From: Halocafeteria seosinensis
Lineage: Eukaryota > Sar > Bigyra > Bicosoecida
DNA length: 61,073 nucleotides
Reading direction: 5' to 3'
Assembly (NCBI GenBank): GCA_001687465.1
Contig: LVLI01000566.1
Coordinates: 1-61,073 of the forward strand
Program-made: the position numbers and the translations under genes
Shown here: in pieces, positions 1 through 9,890 of the stretch
Layout: the number at the start of each line of letters is the position of its first letter
Position numbering within the stretch: the first letter of the stretch is position 1
Notes under the pieces: model-generated
The model's input: only the letters and a program-made list of their open reading frames with translations
Told to the model about the DNA's origin: nothing
Databases searched by the model: none

Positions 1-414
1 ATTGGAGCAGCTGAGGCTGCAGACTTGAGTGATTTCGAGGGCTTCGAAGATACCTCCGGTAAAGAGGATGAGACCAAGCTCTCTGAGGAAGATGTAGACC
101 TGGTGGACGTCTTTGAGCTGGACGTGGAAGAGTTCTTCGACGGCCCTGATAATCCACTGTACAGCATTGAAGATTTGCTCGAAGAAGCTAGTGAATGCCA
201 AGCGTCGAATTTAGATGGAATCAAGGTTCTCAATGACTTCATTGTTGGCGATAATGAGCTTCATCGCTCCATAGTTCTTGGCTCCCCACCACCGGCGGTC
301 GAACGAAAGAGGAGGGAACCGAAATGTTCGCCCAAACCTGACGCAAATTACAGGGAGAAGATCAATGCGAAAGAGCTGGCAAAACAGTATCTTTCCCAAA
401 GGAACGTTGCATAG
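1..414 (+). CDS. C-terminal fragment of an acidic hypothetical protein
   Basis: The reading frame is open from the first base of the window and stops with TAG at 412-414, so only the last 137 codons of a longer gene are seen. The first half is very acidic, with runs of Glu and Asp around DVDLVDVFELDVEEFF. The last 40 residues turn basic (ERKRREPK, KPDANYREK). No catalytic motif is visible and I do not recognise the family. An acidic, probably disordered tail would suit a nuclear or scaffold protein, but that is inference. Its 3' end overlaps the end of a convergent minus-strand reading frame. Confidence 0.55.
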   Translation: MGAAEAADLSDFEGFEDTSGKEDETKLSEEDVDLVDVFELDVEEFFDGPDNPLYSIEDLLEEASECQASNLDGIKVLNDFIVGDNELHRSIVLGSPPPAVERKRREPKCSPKPDANYREKINAKELAKQYLSQRNVA

Positions 415-829
415 CTCTGCAAGAATACACATGTGGAAAGTAAAGTAATAAGATTTGCGGTATCTCAAACCTGCGTGGTGGAAGCCCCTCTGTAGCTTCT
501 ACCGACTCCTCTCGAAATAAAGCCTTTCCGGGGTCGTACAAATAATTTCGGATCCTGCAGCCTACATCTTCTTCGCCAAACCCGTTTCTCAGACACAAGA
601 CCGCAGCTTTCCTCAAGAGCATATCGTCTGCGTTAACGAGGAAACGGCCTTCCGTATTCCCATGTTTAAGCAGCCGAAGAACATCTCTGATATACTCGAA
701 GTAGCACAAGAAGACAAGGAATACGGTTGCATACGCTACTTCTGATGCTATAAACTTCACCTTTTCTCTGGGGTCCTCATGCAGCAGCTGCGGGAGCTGG
801 TTGTTAAGACAAGAATCGATAGGTATACA
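362..829 (-). CDS. Hypothetical protein, 5' end unresolved
   Basis: A minus-strand frame stays open over about 150 codons and reads like a real protein (FLVNADDMLLRKAAVLCLR, FGEEDVGCRIRNYLYD). The upstream limit has only a GTG, so a first exon probably lies further upstream and is not identified. A 54-nt stretch at 417-470 has good splice signals (GTTTGAG at the start, TTCTTGCAG at the end) and is a multiple of three, so it could be an intron or be retained. The 3' end overlaps the convergent gene at 1-414 by about 50 bases. Function unknown. Confidence 0.35.
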   Translation of the reverse strand, partial: CIPIDSCLNNQLPQLLHEDPREKVKFIASEVAYATVFLVFLCYFEYIRDVLRLLKHGNTEGRFLVNADDMLLRKAAVLCLRNGFGEEDVGCRIRNYLYDPGKALFREESVEATEGLPPRRFEIPQILLLYFPHVYSCRAMQRSFGKDTVLPALSH

Positions 830-832
830 CAC

Positions 833-1262
833 AGCTTCTAATTCTCGCTGTCAATTTGAATTCACCCGCATTCAACATGAGACTTTGTTTGCTGGATTAC
901 CTTTACTTTCGGTCTAGTCTAACACTTACAACTTTGAACTTCTTAGAATTCCACGAAAATGGAAGCCATGGAACAAGAGTCCCAACTCGCCTGTGGAATC
1001 ATTGTTTTTTTCGAAACGACGATAATCGTTTTCTATTGTTTTCTCTTTCCACTTCTTATTAGACTAATACCATAATGCGGGTACGCATATCGGGGATACA
1101 TGCTGTAATTGTGGTGTATATGATTGTCCTACCTAGGTATACTGTACACGTACTGGGTGCCTGCTAACTTCCCGGCCGGTGGGCTATCTGTCACATTTGT
1201 GTGTGTGTTGCCTGCTAGCTTAAGTAATTACCAATGCGTTACAGTAGTTGCCTGATTAATAA
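833..1262. other. Stretch without a recognisable gene
   Basis: No convincing reading frame. It is mildly AT-rich and contains one copy of a 42-bp repeat (1166-1207) that is listed separately. Confidence 0.6.
1166..1207. repeat. 42-bp dispersed repeat, copy 1
   Basis: This 42-base block starts AACTTCCCGGCC and continues through GTGGGCTATCTGTCACATTT into a GTGTGTGTG run. It matches 25169-25210 at 41 of 42 positions (G against T at the 13th base). Here it lies outside any gene I can identify. It is flanked by GTGCCTGCT on the left and TTGCCTGCTAG on the right, so a slightly longer segment would also start with GT and end with AG. The other copy fills almost all of a predicted intron. Confidence 0.85.
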
Positions 1263-2299
1263 TTATGCCGCGGTGTCGGTAATTGCCCTAGGAGGTACGG
1301 TTTCGTTTTGTCCATCGAAAGCACCGTTGGTTCCTGGGTGACGAATTTGGAATTTGGCGGGTTGATTCAGATTGCAGCTTCCATCGCTTATGGGGTCCCA
1401 AAGGTTACACGCAGACATGGTTATGCAACTACTAACAGCCACTCTCCACGAAGAGAAGCACAAAATGCTCCAATCGATCCCTAGCTTGGTTAAACTGCTC
1501 TGGGGTGAGGACGATGATATCGGTTGTGGTAGCGTTAAAACGATGCGTACCGGGACGATGACGTCATTGGAAAGCTGCACACGACTGACGCCATCCGTCT
1601 CCGTAGCAGTTGTACTGATTACCTTCACGTCTTCAGGAAGATCAAGGTCAGTGCATCCTCTAAGACTCTCAAAGAGGAGTGCTCCGTAGTCCTCTGGTCG
1701 CGAAGGTGGAGAGCCTCCGCCGTTGGATCTGGAGTTTGTCACTCTTCTAGCGTTGAACCGGGAACCGCGTATTCCCAGAGCTCGCGTAAATGCAGTGACT
1801 GTGTTTGTCGCGGCATCATGTTGAACGGAGTATCCATTGGACCAGAGTTATTGGGAGGACGAACAACACAGGTTTCTGGCGTTCGGCCAGAACTACCATG
1901 AGACTTTTGTGGTCGGGTCTGAAGTTGGGTACTACCAGTTGTTTCATCCCTTGGGTTACTTCGAATGAATTGGCCTTCTTGTTGCTCCGGAAGTTCTAAA
2001 TCGTCTGCAAGGTTTTGCTTTTCTTCGGAAATATCCCCCGAGTTAGGAGTGTTGCGGAGGGTAGCTCTCAGAACCTGAAAAAATTCTGTACAATTGCTTT
2101 ATCAACTTTTTCGCCGCTGATGGCTTCAACATTCTGGCTCTTTAAAACGAACTTGCAAAAGGCACAAAACATCAGAGTTAGCACCTGTTTGTTGCTGTAT
2201 ACATCTTCCTTAAGTGTCAAATCCTTGATCTGTGCCTTCTTAGCCTTGACTTCCCACCAGATACTTTCTTTCCTATTATGACCAGTCTGCTTTTAATTC
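1263..2299 (-). CDS. Putative minus-strand gene, fragmented or decayed
   Basis: Several minus-strand segments look coding but lie in different frames. One is around 2100-2290 (KESIWWEVKAKKAQIK, then KFVLKSQNVEAISGEKVDKA). One is around 1750-2070 (EEKQNLADDLELPEQQ, then LRELWEYAVPG). One is around 1560-1740 (RPEDYGALLFESLRG). The first two join in frame if 2075-2091 (GTACAGAATTTTTTCAG, only 17 nt) is removed. The third cannot be joined cleanly, and a further frame change near 1550 leads to TPEQFNQARDRLEHFVLLF and a stop. The locus is therefore either a gene with very small introns or a pseudogene with frameshifts. No family is recognised. Confidence 0.3.
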
Positions 2300-2435
2300 T
2301 GGGTTCATTCTATTTTCCCGTGACTGGAGTCGGATCCTGAACCGTGTCGGCCTTAAAATTAACTTTCCGTTAACAAGGTCCCTTTCTTGTCTTCGCTTTA
2401 TTACGCAGTTTGCTGATTTTATTGCCAAATTGTAG

Positions 2436-3366
2436 GGGATTCAACCGCTACTGTGCACGGCTCGAGCTCGCATATAGACCTGTTTCACCCTACCCCACCT
2501 GGGGGATTATCCTCTTTGGAAGGCGGATTGGTTAAAGAAAAGTGGAAATCTGCCGTGCACGGCTGTTCTCACTCCAAATTTGCTGAGATATTCTTGGTGG
2601 CTGCTGAAGCCGCTCTGCGAGGAACCAAAGAGTTACAGAAGGTTACTGAGCCTTGGGACACATTCTGCTCTTACGTTGATACTCTTGCGGCACGTATCTC
2701 AATACTAAACTGTGACTCGCTATCTCAGCGTGGAACCATCTATCCCGGTTCCGCTAACGTAGTCGTTGCTACGTGTGAGGTTCCACACTAGAAAACTGCG
2801 CGGGAGTGTCTTCAGATGTACCATTCTGATTGTTTGTCGCAGCAGGCGCTCCGGGCGGTATAGCGTCGAGCCTTCTCCTTCTTGATTCCTTTCCCCACAG
2901 CGACTGGATGGGAACCAAGACCGACAACACTGCGTGTAAGTTGCCACACAGAGTGATGCACACTCGACCTAGAAACAATTCCGTAACACTTGCCATCTTC
3001 TGTGCAGGGCAGGGCATACCTCCATATAAATCTGTCCCCAAAAGAGCCGTTGCTTGCGCGCAAGGAACTTCGAAAGACTCGTCTACTTTGACCCTAATGC
3101 AGGAGCCCTGCTTAAGGAACTTAACAACGAAAGAGTACTCCGCACGATCAACTGGATAAAGAGTCATCAACAGTAGAGACAACCGCGAATGCAAGAGCCG
3201 ATGAAATTGCAGAAGTAGCCCGCCACCGGGAGGATCGTACGAAACGTTACGGATGCTACCACATCACGAGCTGCAAATGGTGCCAAACGATGAAGATGAT
3301 GGCGAATTCGAAATCCCTATCAATCGCGGAAAACGGATAGAAATACCCCGTTCGATAGTGCTGTAA
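2436..3366 (+). CDS. Hypothetical multi-exon protein, 5' exon unresolved
   Basis: Five segments join in phase: 2436-2774, 2901-2935, 3008-3080, 3103-3172 and 3213-3366, with TAA at 3364-3366. Introns are 126, 72, 22 and 40 nt. All have GT and AG ends, and the first has a long pyrimidine tract before CCCCACAG. The last exon reads HELQMVPNDEDDGEFEIPIN and ends KRIEIPRSIVL. The central part has FAEIFLVAAEAALRGTKELQ and LLKELNNERVLRTINWIK. The first visible exon begins after the acceptor AATTGTAG, so one or more 5' exons are missing; an ATG near 2278 is a weak candidate start. The 22-nt intron is the least certain junction, since an overlapping alternative frame is also open there. No known domain recognised. 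Confidence 0.55.
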
Positions 3367-4256
3367 TGCAAGGATGGACAAATAAGGAGATACTAGAGTC
3401 ACAGCAAGCTCGAACATATCCACTGGCTCCCAAGGGTTGTCCACAAGTCGATGATACCCCCGAAGGAACCAATATGACAGCCATGTCACTAAGAATAAAA
3501 TCAGGACTTCTGCCAATTCCAGCGCAGAGACTCGTAGACCGACCGGACATCTTTGGCACAGAACCAGGATGCCCAGCCTGTCACGAACCTCGTTGTTTTG
3601 GGGTATAGTTGTTTTAAGTCAATAATGGGCGGATGATGACATAAAATCTTCGACTGTCAAATGCCTTCAATAAAGAGAATCCTTAAAAAGTAGGTGGACC
3701 AGAAACACTTCAGGATGCTATACAGAGTCAGGGGAAATCCAAGTGGGATAAATCATCCCTCATCAAAGTGGATTCGACCAATGATTACCTCGAGCAATAT
3801 AAGAGCTGCCATGTGGAGGCACGCACCCTCGTTCCTCTCCCATTGACAACTCTTGGAACAAGAAGTTTGTCAAGACCACAATCACTCACACAACTGAGAT
3901 ACTTAAATATACTCCAACGATATTAGATGCATGCCATATCAGGAAATGTTTGCAATATCACTCTGTATATAGGGTCGACTTGAGTCTCAACTTGATTTCA
4001 CTCCGACAGCACAGTGAGTGGAGTGCCGTACAAGAAGGTAGTGAATCAACAGGGTTGTACAGCCATTTGTTTCAAAACAGTGAAGCAAACAGATCCTTTG
4101 TGCTGAGGCTCAGGCTTTATTGCAGTGTACAACCACACCAGGTAGTTGGCGGGCCTGACTTTGGGAGCCGTTTAGCCCCCAGGCTGCCCCAACAGAAGTT
4201 AGCTACTACTACTGTACACGTTTAAACACACCAACTCATTTGACAATAGCGCCAGA
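3367..4256. other. Intergenic stretch
   Basis: Between a gene ending at 3366 and the ATG at 4257 I see no plus-strand coding exon. A hydrophobic minus-strand frame runs through 3256-3620 but has no start codon and overlaps the last exon of the upstream gene. Confidence 0.5.
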
Positions 4257-6066
4257 ATGGCAGCTCCAGAGGAAGCGCCAAAGTTAACATTGGATGAAGC
4301 TATTGAGGGAATCCCTCACTGGTTTATTCCTAGAAAATGCAAAGTGACGGATGAAGTTAGTTGGGCTGAGCGCATTACAGACTGTTTGGATAGGGAGAGA
4401 AGAATTGCGTCAAAAGACATTGAACACGTAGAAGCGCTTCTACGTCCAGAAAGAGCGGATAAGTCCGTTGCTGACGTCCAACGAAACGAGCTACAGCATA
4501 GTCTCGTAGTGGCTTGTTTCCTTTTGGGTGACCGGGGCGCTTGCAGGGCGTATAAAGAAAAACGCCTCAAGGATTTGTACCCTCCCGACGAGAGGGACCA
4601 AATGAAACGGAAAGTTGAAGAGTGGAGAGCGTCGGGGGCCGGTATATTTACCTCATTTACGCAGGAAGTGGGTCCTCTAGTACTTTCGCTGACTGATGCG
4701 CTGTGTGACTTGATTAGGATACTATGCGCGCACGAGATAGGTAAGGTCCTACTATAGATATTTGGTGCGTTGAGATGAGATCCTGGTGATCCTGTGTGTT
4801 TGACTTAAAAAAGTGAGGGCTGCTTCAGCCGTTCGCGACCCTTTTTGTCATTATGAAGTTACATCCTCATTTTTTGGTGGGGGAATTGAGCCTCTCTTCA
4901 AGAGGAGGAGAGATGGTGAATATCAGAAGGGAGGAATCAAGCCGGGGGCTCTGGTTTCCCTGCAATTTTGGGTTTGGTCTTACCAGCATACACCCACCTT
5001 TTTACGTCGATTCAAAGCGGGGGCAATGACTGGTGTGCGCCGAGCTTTTTTGGTGCTCGCTTGGACGTTGACAGCAGGAAAGGAGGAAATGTAAGGGGAT
5101 CAACCTTGGAGAGGATGCCCCCTTCGCCCACGACGTAATTGGTTACCAAAGGCTGTATGTCATCTTATGTGGATTATTTGGTTGTTCCTGCAGGTAGCCG
5201 TGCTGGAGCCGACCGCTTGTTCCGAATTGAACCCAACTACCTTCCCCACGCTGCGAATATCGAGGATAGAGTGGCGAGAGTGTTGGAAGCTCTGGAAACC
5301 CTCCAAGTCCCTCTTTCGGCATTTCGAAGATGCCAAATACTGTCGTATAACAAGAAACCAGTCTATCCTCTCATTTATCACACGGGTCGCTCAACCAAGG
5401 AGACTCTGAGGTTTCTCTGGACCGCAGTGTGCGTTCGTGAGGACACGTGCGATTTCGTCCTACCTCAACCGAGTGGTACCGGAAAAACGCATGCGATGTA
5501 TTTGCTCGGTACAGACGAGGATATTCAAGCTCTGGTTATACTGTGCAACGTAAGGGACAAACCGACGTACAGCACGACCATACCATGGCTCTTCGTCGAG
5601 AATCTAGTCAAATTTACTTCCAGAGTTGCCGCACCTATAATGTTTTCCCTCAAATCCATGCGATGTCATGCATGCAAGCATGACGTTAGTATATGCAACT
5701 ATAATGATAATTTCATGTTTATTTTTAGCTTGTATAGGGTATAACAGAGCTATGGACGTAGAGATTTGTTCCAGCGCGCCAAAAATCCAAAGGCTGGCAG
5801 ACGTCGCCAGTCCGCCAGAGAGACAGCTTGATGGCGTGTTGTTTGGTGCTGCTATCATTTACCACCATTCCCCCTCCCCGGCTACATATGCATTATATGC
5901 CTCTATATTATACGAAATAGAGGGGAGAGGAATCCACAGCATTCTTGTTGAAGCTGGAGTGAGCGCATCCGCAGAGACTGAGGTTCGGCTGCAAAGGGAA
6001 TTCATGCCGAAACGCATCACTAGCAAAAGGAATCCTACCCTGTATACAGTGTATAAAGTGAAGTGA
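4257..6066 (+). CDS. Hypothetical multi-exon protein
   Basis: It starts at ATG 4257 (MAAPEEAPKLTLDEAIEG). Exon 1 is 4257-4740, exon 2 is 4814-5090 and exon 3 starts at 5198. Both introns (4741-4813 with GTAAGG, 5091-5197 with GTAAGG) are in phase. Exon 3 reads RLFRIEPNYLPHAANIEDRV and LETLQVPLSAFRRCQILSYN. A final exon starts after ATTTTTAG at about 5729 and reads to TGA at 6064-6066 (PPERQLDGVLFGAAIIYHH, EGRGIHSILVEAGVSA). The join between exon 3 and the last exon is not resolved; no donor gives the right phase without further introns. A GTGKT string in exon 3 is probably chance, as no Walker B or other ATPase motif follows. Function unknown. The kinesin starts 65 bases downstream. Confidence 0.55.
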
Positions 6067-6130
6067 AGTGTGCTTCGCTTCGCGTTGAGCTTTTCCTTGT
6101 ACTTGCCATTCAGTTGTGTAATAAATAGAG

Positions 6131-9100
6131 ATGTCGGACTCTGAGAATGTTAAAGTGGCGGTGCGAATGCGCCCCATGAATCAGCGTGAAAAAGACCAGC
6201 AAGCTGAAAAATGCGTGCGCATGTCTGGTCCAACGTCGTATCTGAGGAATCCTGAAAATGATAAGGAAAGAACCTACACATTTGACTTTTCCTACGATTC
6301 GTCTGATCCGAATAACCCCGAGTACGCCACGCAACAGACCGTCTGGAAGGACTTGGGCGAAGGTGTCCTGCAAAATGCGTGGGATGGGTACAATTGTAGT
6401 CTTTTTGCGTACGGACAAACTGGTTCCGGAAAGTCTTACTCTATGGTGGGATACGGTGAAGATCGAGGTATAATTCCCGTGGCTTCCGAGGAGATTTTCA
6501 AGCGTATCCAAAACAACGAAGATGAATCTACCACGTTCAAAGTGGAAACGAGCATGCTCGAAATTTACATGGAAAAGGTATGTCTCCCCTCCTTTCGCTG
6601 CTGCGTGAAGTCTCGTCGTTGACGTATTTCTAACGGACATTTTTCATGAATCTACAGATACGCGATTTGTTTAATCCTCACGAAGGTGTTAACTTGAAAA
6701 TTCGTATGGATCCCAAAGACGGCTTCTTTGTGGAAGGACTCTCTCTTAACCGTGTGACTAGCTACGAACAGGTTGAAAAACTAATGGAAATGGGAAACAA
6801 GGCTCGGACTATCGCCGCCACGAACATGAATGCCACTAGTTCACGTGCCCATACTATTTTCCAAATAAAACTAGTGCAAACCAAAGTTGATGCCGCGGCG
6901 GGTAAGGCGACTGATAAGACATCAAGGCTTAACTTGGTTGATCTTGCCGGAAGTGAGCGGCAGAAAGGAACGGGAGCTACAGGCGATCGACTGAAGGAGG
7001 GTGCCGCTATTAATAAGTCGCTCTCCTCCTTGGGGCAGTGCATTAAGATCTTAGCACACAACAGCGATCCTCATGCCAAGAAACAGAAAGTACCTTACAG
7101 AGATTCTGTTCTCACGCAATTGCTTCAAAATAGTCTAGGTGGGAATGCCAAGACGATCATGATTGCCGCCATCAGTCCTGCAGATATCAACTACGACGAG
7201 ACACTCTCAACGTTGAGATATGCTGACAGCGCTAAACAGATAAAGAACAAAGCAGTTGTGAATGAAGATCCCAATGAGAAACTAATCCGTCAGCTAAGGG
7301 AGGAAATTGAGGAACTGCGAAGGAAAGTCGGGGGTGGTGGTGGCAACGAGGAAGACTTCCAGAAGAAACTCGAAGAAGAGAGAGAACGGATTAGGAAAGA
7401 GATGGAGCAGAAACTTAAGGAAGACATGCTGCAAGAGTCACAAAATGCGGTTTCACAGATGAATGCACAGGTTGATAAGAATGACAACCAAATGCTAGGT
7501 TACTATGATCCACAGCAGAAAGAGCGGATGAAAACTACACCTCATATTTCAAACTTGCATGAAGATCCAATGTTATCGGAGAAGATAATATATTTCATTG
7601 AGGATGGGAAAGAAAGCACCATTGGTCGGCGCGATGCCAAAGAAAAGAAACATGACATTCCACTTGGTGGTCTGTCAATCCTCGAAGACCATGCTGTATT
7701 CAACAATGACGGGGAACGTATCACCTTGAAACCGCAACCCAAAGCGAAGGTATACGTAAATGGTGAAGCTATTACTGAGGAAACCGAGCTGCACCATCGG
7801 TACCGCCTTGTATTTGGCAACAACCATGTGTACAAACTCGTTGTTCCTCGGGAAGCCGGGGAAGATCTCAACGCAAAGCTTCCGAATGAACCCGAGGATG
7901 TCCCGGAGGAAATTACATATGATTTCGTTATGATGGAAATGAACAAATCCCAGGCTGAAGCGGTCGCAGAACAAGACCAAGAGCGACGGAAAGAGATCGA
8001 GAAAGAGCATGAAGATGCCTCAGAGAAAGTGCAGAAAATTGAAAACCAAATCAAGGAAGAGAGAGAGAAGGCAATCAATGATGCCCTTGAAGCGGCCGGT
8101 GGTAACTCATTGTCGGAAGAGGAACAACAGAAAGTTATCGCTGATGCCGAGGAGAAGTTTGAACCTCGCAAGAAGGAACTAGAGAAAGAGATTGAAGACA
8201 CAAAGCAAACTGCCAAGAAACACGAAAAGCAGATTAAGCAGCGTAGCTTACTGGACGAGAAATTACTGAAAACTATACCACTAGTGAATGAAGCTAATGC
8301 GACTGCTGAGGAGCTTGGCAAGACGAAGAGTTTTGAAGTAAAACTGATGGCCAACCAAACCAAACGCTCCTCCTTGGTAAAACAGGGAGGAGATGATGAT
8401 GATGAAGCGGTAATGCACGACAACGAAATTGGGACCGAGGTTTATGTTGTTGTGCATGACAAGGATCCCAAAATTCCGGATGGTTTCTGGCACTATGATA
8501 AGTTTGTAAACCGACTCTATATCATGAGAGAGATGTACCAAATCTTCGTCGAGGAGGGGAGGACTCTAGAGGGCAACCCATACACGGGAGAAAATGACCC
8601 GTTTTTTGATCCTGCCGAAAACGAACGGATTGGTAAAGCAACTATTTACCTTGATCCTTTACTTTATGTTCTTGACGTCGACGAAGCTACCCCTATTATC
8701 GACTACAAAGGGGCCGAAAATGGGGAACTGCTCGTGCGAATGATTCCTCACCTACAGGAAGAGCCACCAGAAGAAGAGGATCTTGATATGCCGGAACAAA
8801 TTGAGGAATTAAAGGGAAAGCCAATCTACATTACGATCTTTATTGATGGAGCTCGCGGCCTCCCCAGAGATCGGAATGTTGGTTTCAATTGCAAGTTTCC
8901 ATTTTATTTGGAAGAAACTAGTGAAACCGAAGAATACCCTTACAAAACGATCAACCCCCGCCTGGACTACCGTAAGACTTTTCAGATTGTTGTGACCGAC
9001 GATTTTATACGATATTTGAATGAAGAAGCCATCGATTTCGAGGTCTTTGGCCGATACGATGACGGATCAGCGTCGTTCGCTCCTGAAGGTAAACGGAATA

Positions 9101-9798
9101 CTGTTTCCGGACGGACTTCAGAGCTGCACGGGAGCTCATCTGCTGTCTCTCTCGAGAAGCAAGATACAGTTGCTCTACAGGACGAGCCGGGTGCTACCAA
9201 AGATTCTGAAAAGCAGGATACCGTTCAGATGAATCCTTCTCAGGACGAACATACGCCTCACGGTGGTGAGGCGTCAACTAGCGAGACTCAGGGTGCCGAC
9301 AATGCCCAGGTTGATAGCAATACATCTGAGCTCCCAGTTGAAGAGGATAATCAGCCGAAGCCTGCTGAAAAAGCGGAATGTCCGGACCAGTCTCACGAAG
9401 AAAAACCCGATGAGCAAGGCAATGAACCGGTAACGAGTATGAAGCCACCGGAAGCGGAAGCTCAGGTCGTCCAGAAGGAGCAGGAGGCTCAGCCTAATGG
9501 TTCGGCTGAGGACACAAAGATGTCTGACAATTTACCCACAAATAATGTGGGCACACACGATGGCATGCAACAAGATGCAACAAAGGACGACACCGGGACG
9601 TCTGAAAAGGCGAACGAGGACGCAGTTCCTGCGGATACTTCCGCGAAGCAACCGCAGCCCAAGCTTTCGATACAAGGGGGCACCGAATCCACTGCTATCC
9701 CCTCGGGCAGTGAGAATGCACAAACGAGCAACGCCGCCAACGAAGGTGGTGAACCCCAACAAAAGAAAAAGGGAAGCAAGGCTTGTATGCTCTTGTAA
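6131..9798 (+). CDS. Kinesin-3 family motor with FHA domain and C-terminal CAAX box
   Basis: ATP-driven plus-end microtubule motor, 1195 residues from two exons (6131-6577 and 6658-9798; intron GTATGT...CTACAG, 80 nt). The N-terminal motor domain covers about residues 1-355. The P-loop GQTGSGKS is at 95-102, switch I TSSRAH at about 206 (usually SSRSH, so the Ser is Ala here) and switch II DLAGSERQ at about 244. Coiled coil follows, then an FHA-like domain at about 455-535 and a C2/KIF13-type domain near 870-950 (GARGLPRDRNVG). The last 240 residues are low-complexity, rich in Glu, Thr and Gln. Motor-FHA order is the hallmark of kinesin-3 vesicle and intraflagellar transporters. Most animal members end in a PH domain; here the end is KKKGSKACMLL, a basic stretch plus a CaaX motif with Leu last, predicted to be geranylgeranylated. 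It ends 92 bases from the convergent BEACH gene. Confidence 0.95.
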
Positions 9799-9890
9799 CT
9801 GACTGGCAATTGAATAAACTCGTAAATCAGTAATCATTTGAGGCATTTATTTAACTGCTACAGCTTGCAACCATTATTCACGGTTTATTT

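Noticed and set aside
2769-3194. 141-codon minus-strand open frame
   Set aside because: It is antisense to four in-phase exons of the plus-strand gene and is best explained as their shadow.
3256-3620. Hydrophobic minus-strand open frame (GYHRLVDNPWEPVDMF)
   Set aside because: It has no ATG, overlaps the well-supported last exon of the plus-strand gene, and a rival frame in the same place is equally open. Not enough to call a gene.
5473-5490. GTGKT Walker A-like string in the hypothetical gene at 4257-6066
   Set aside because: No preceding beta-strand pattern, Walker B or other P-loop motif follows in any frame, and the frame itself is uncertain here.
7542-8423. 293-codon minus-strand open frame inside the kinesin
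   Set aside because: Ser- and Phe-rich shadow of the Glu- and Lys-rich coiled coil on the other strand.
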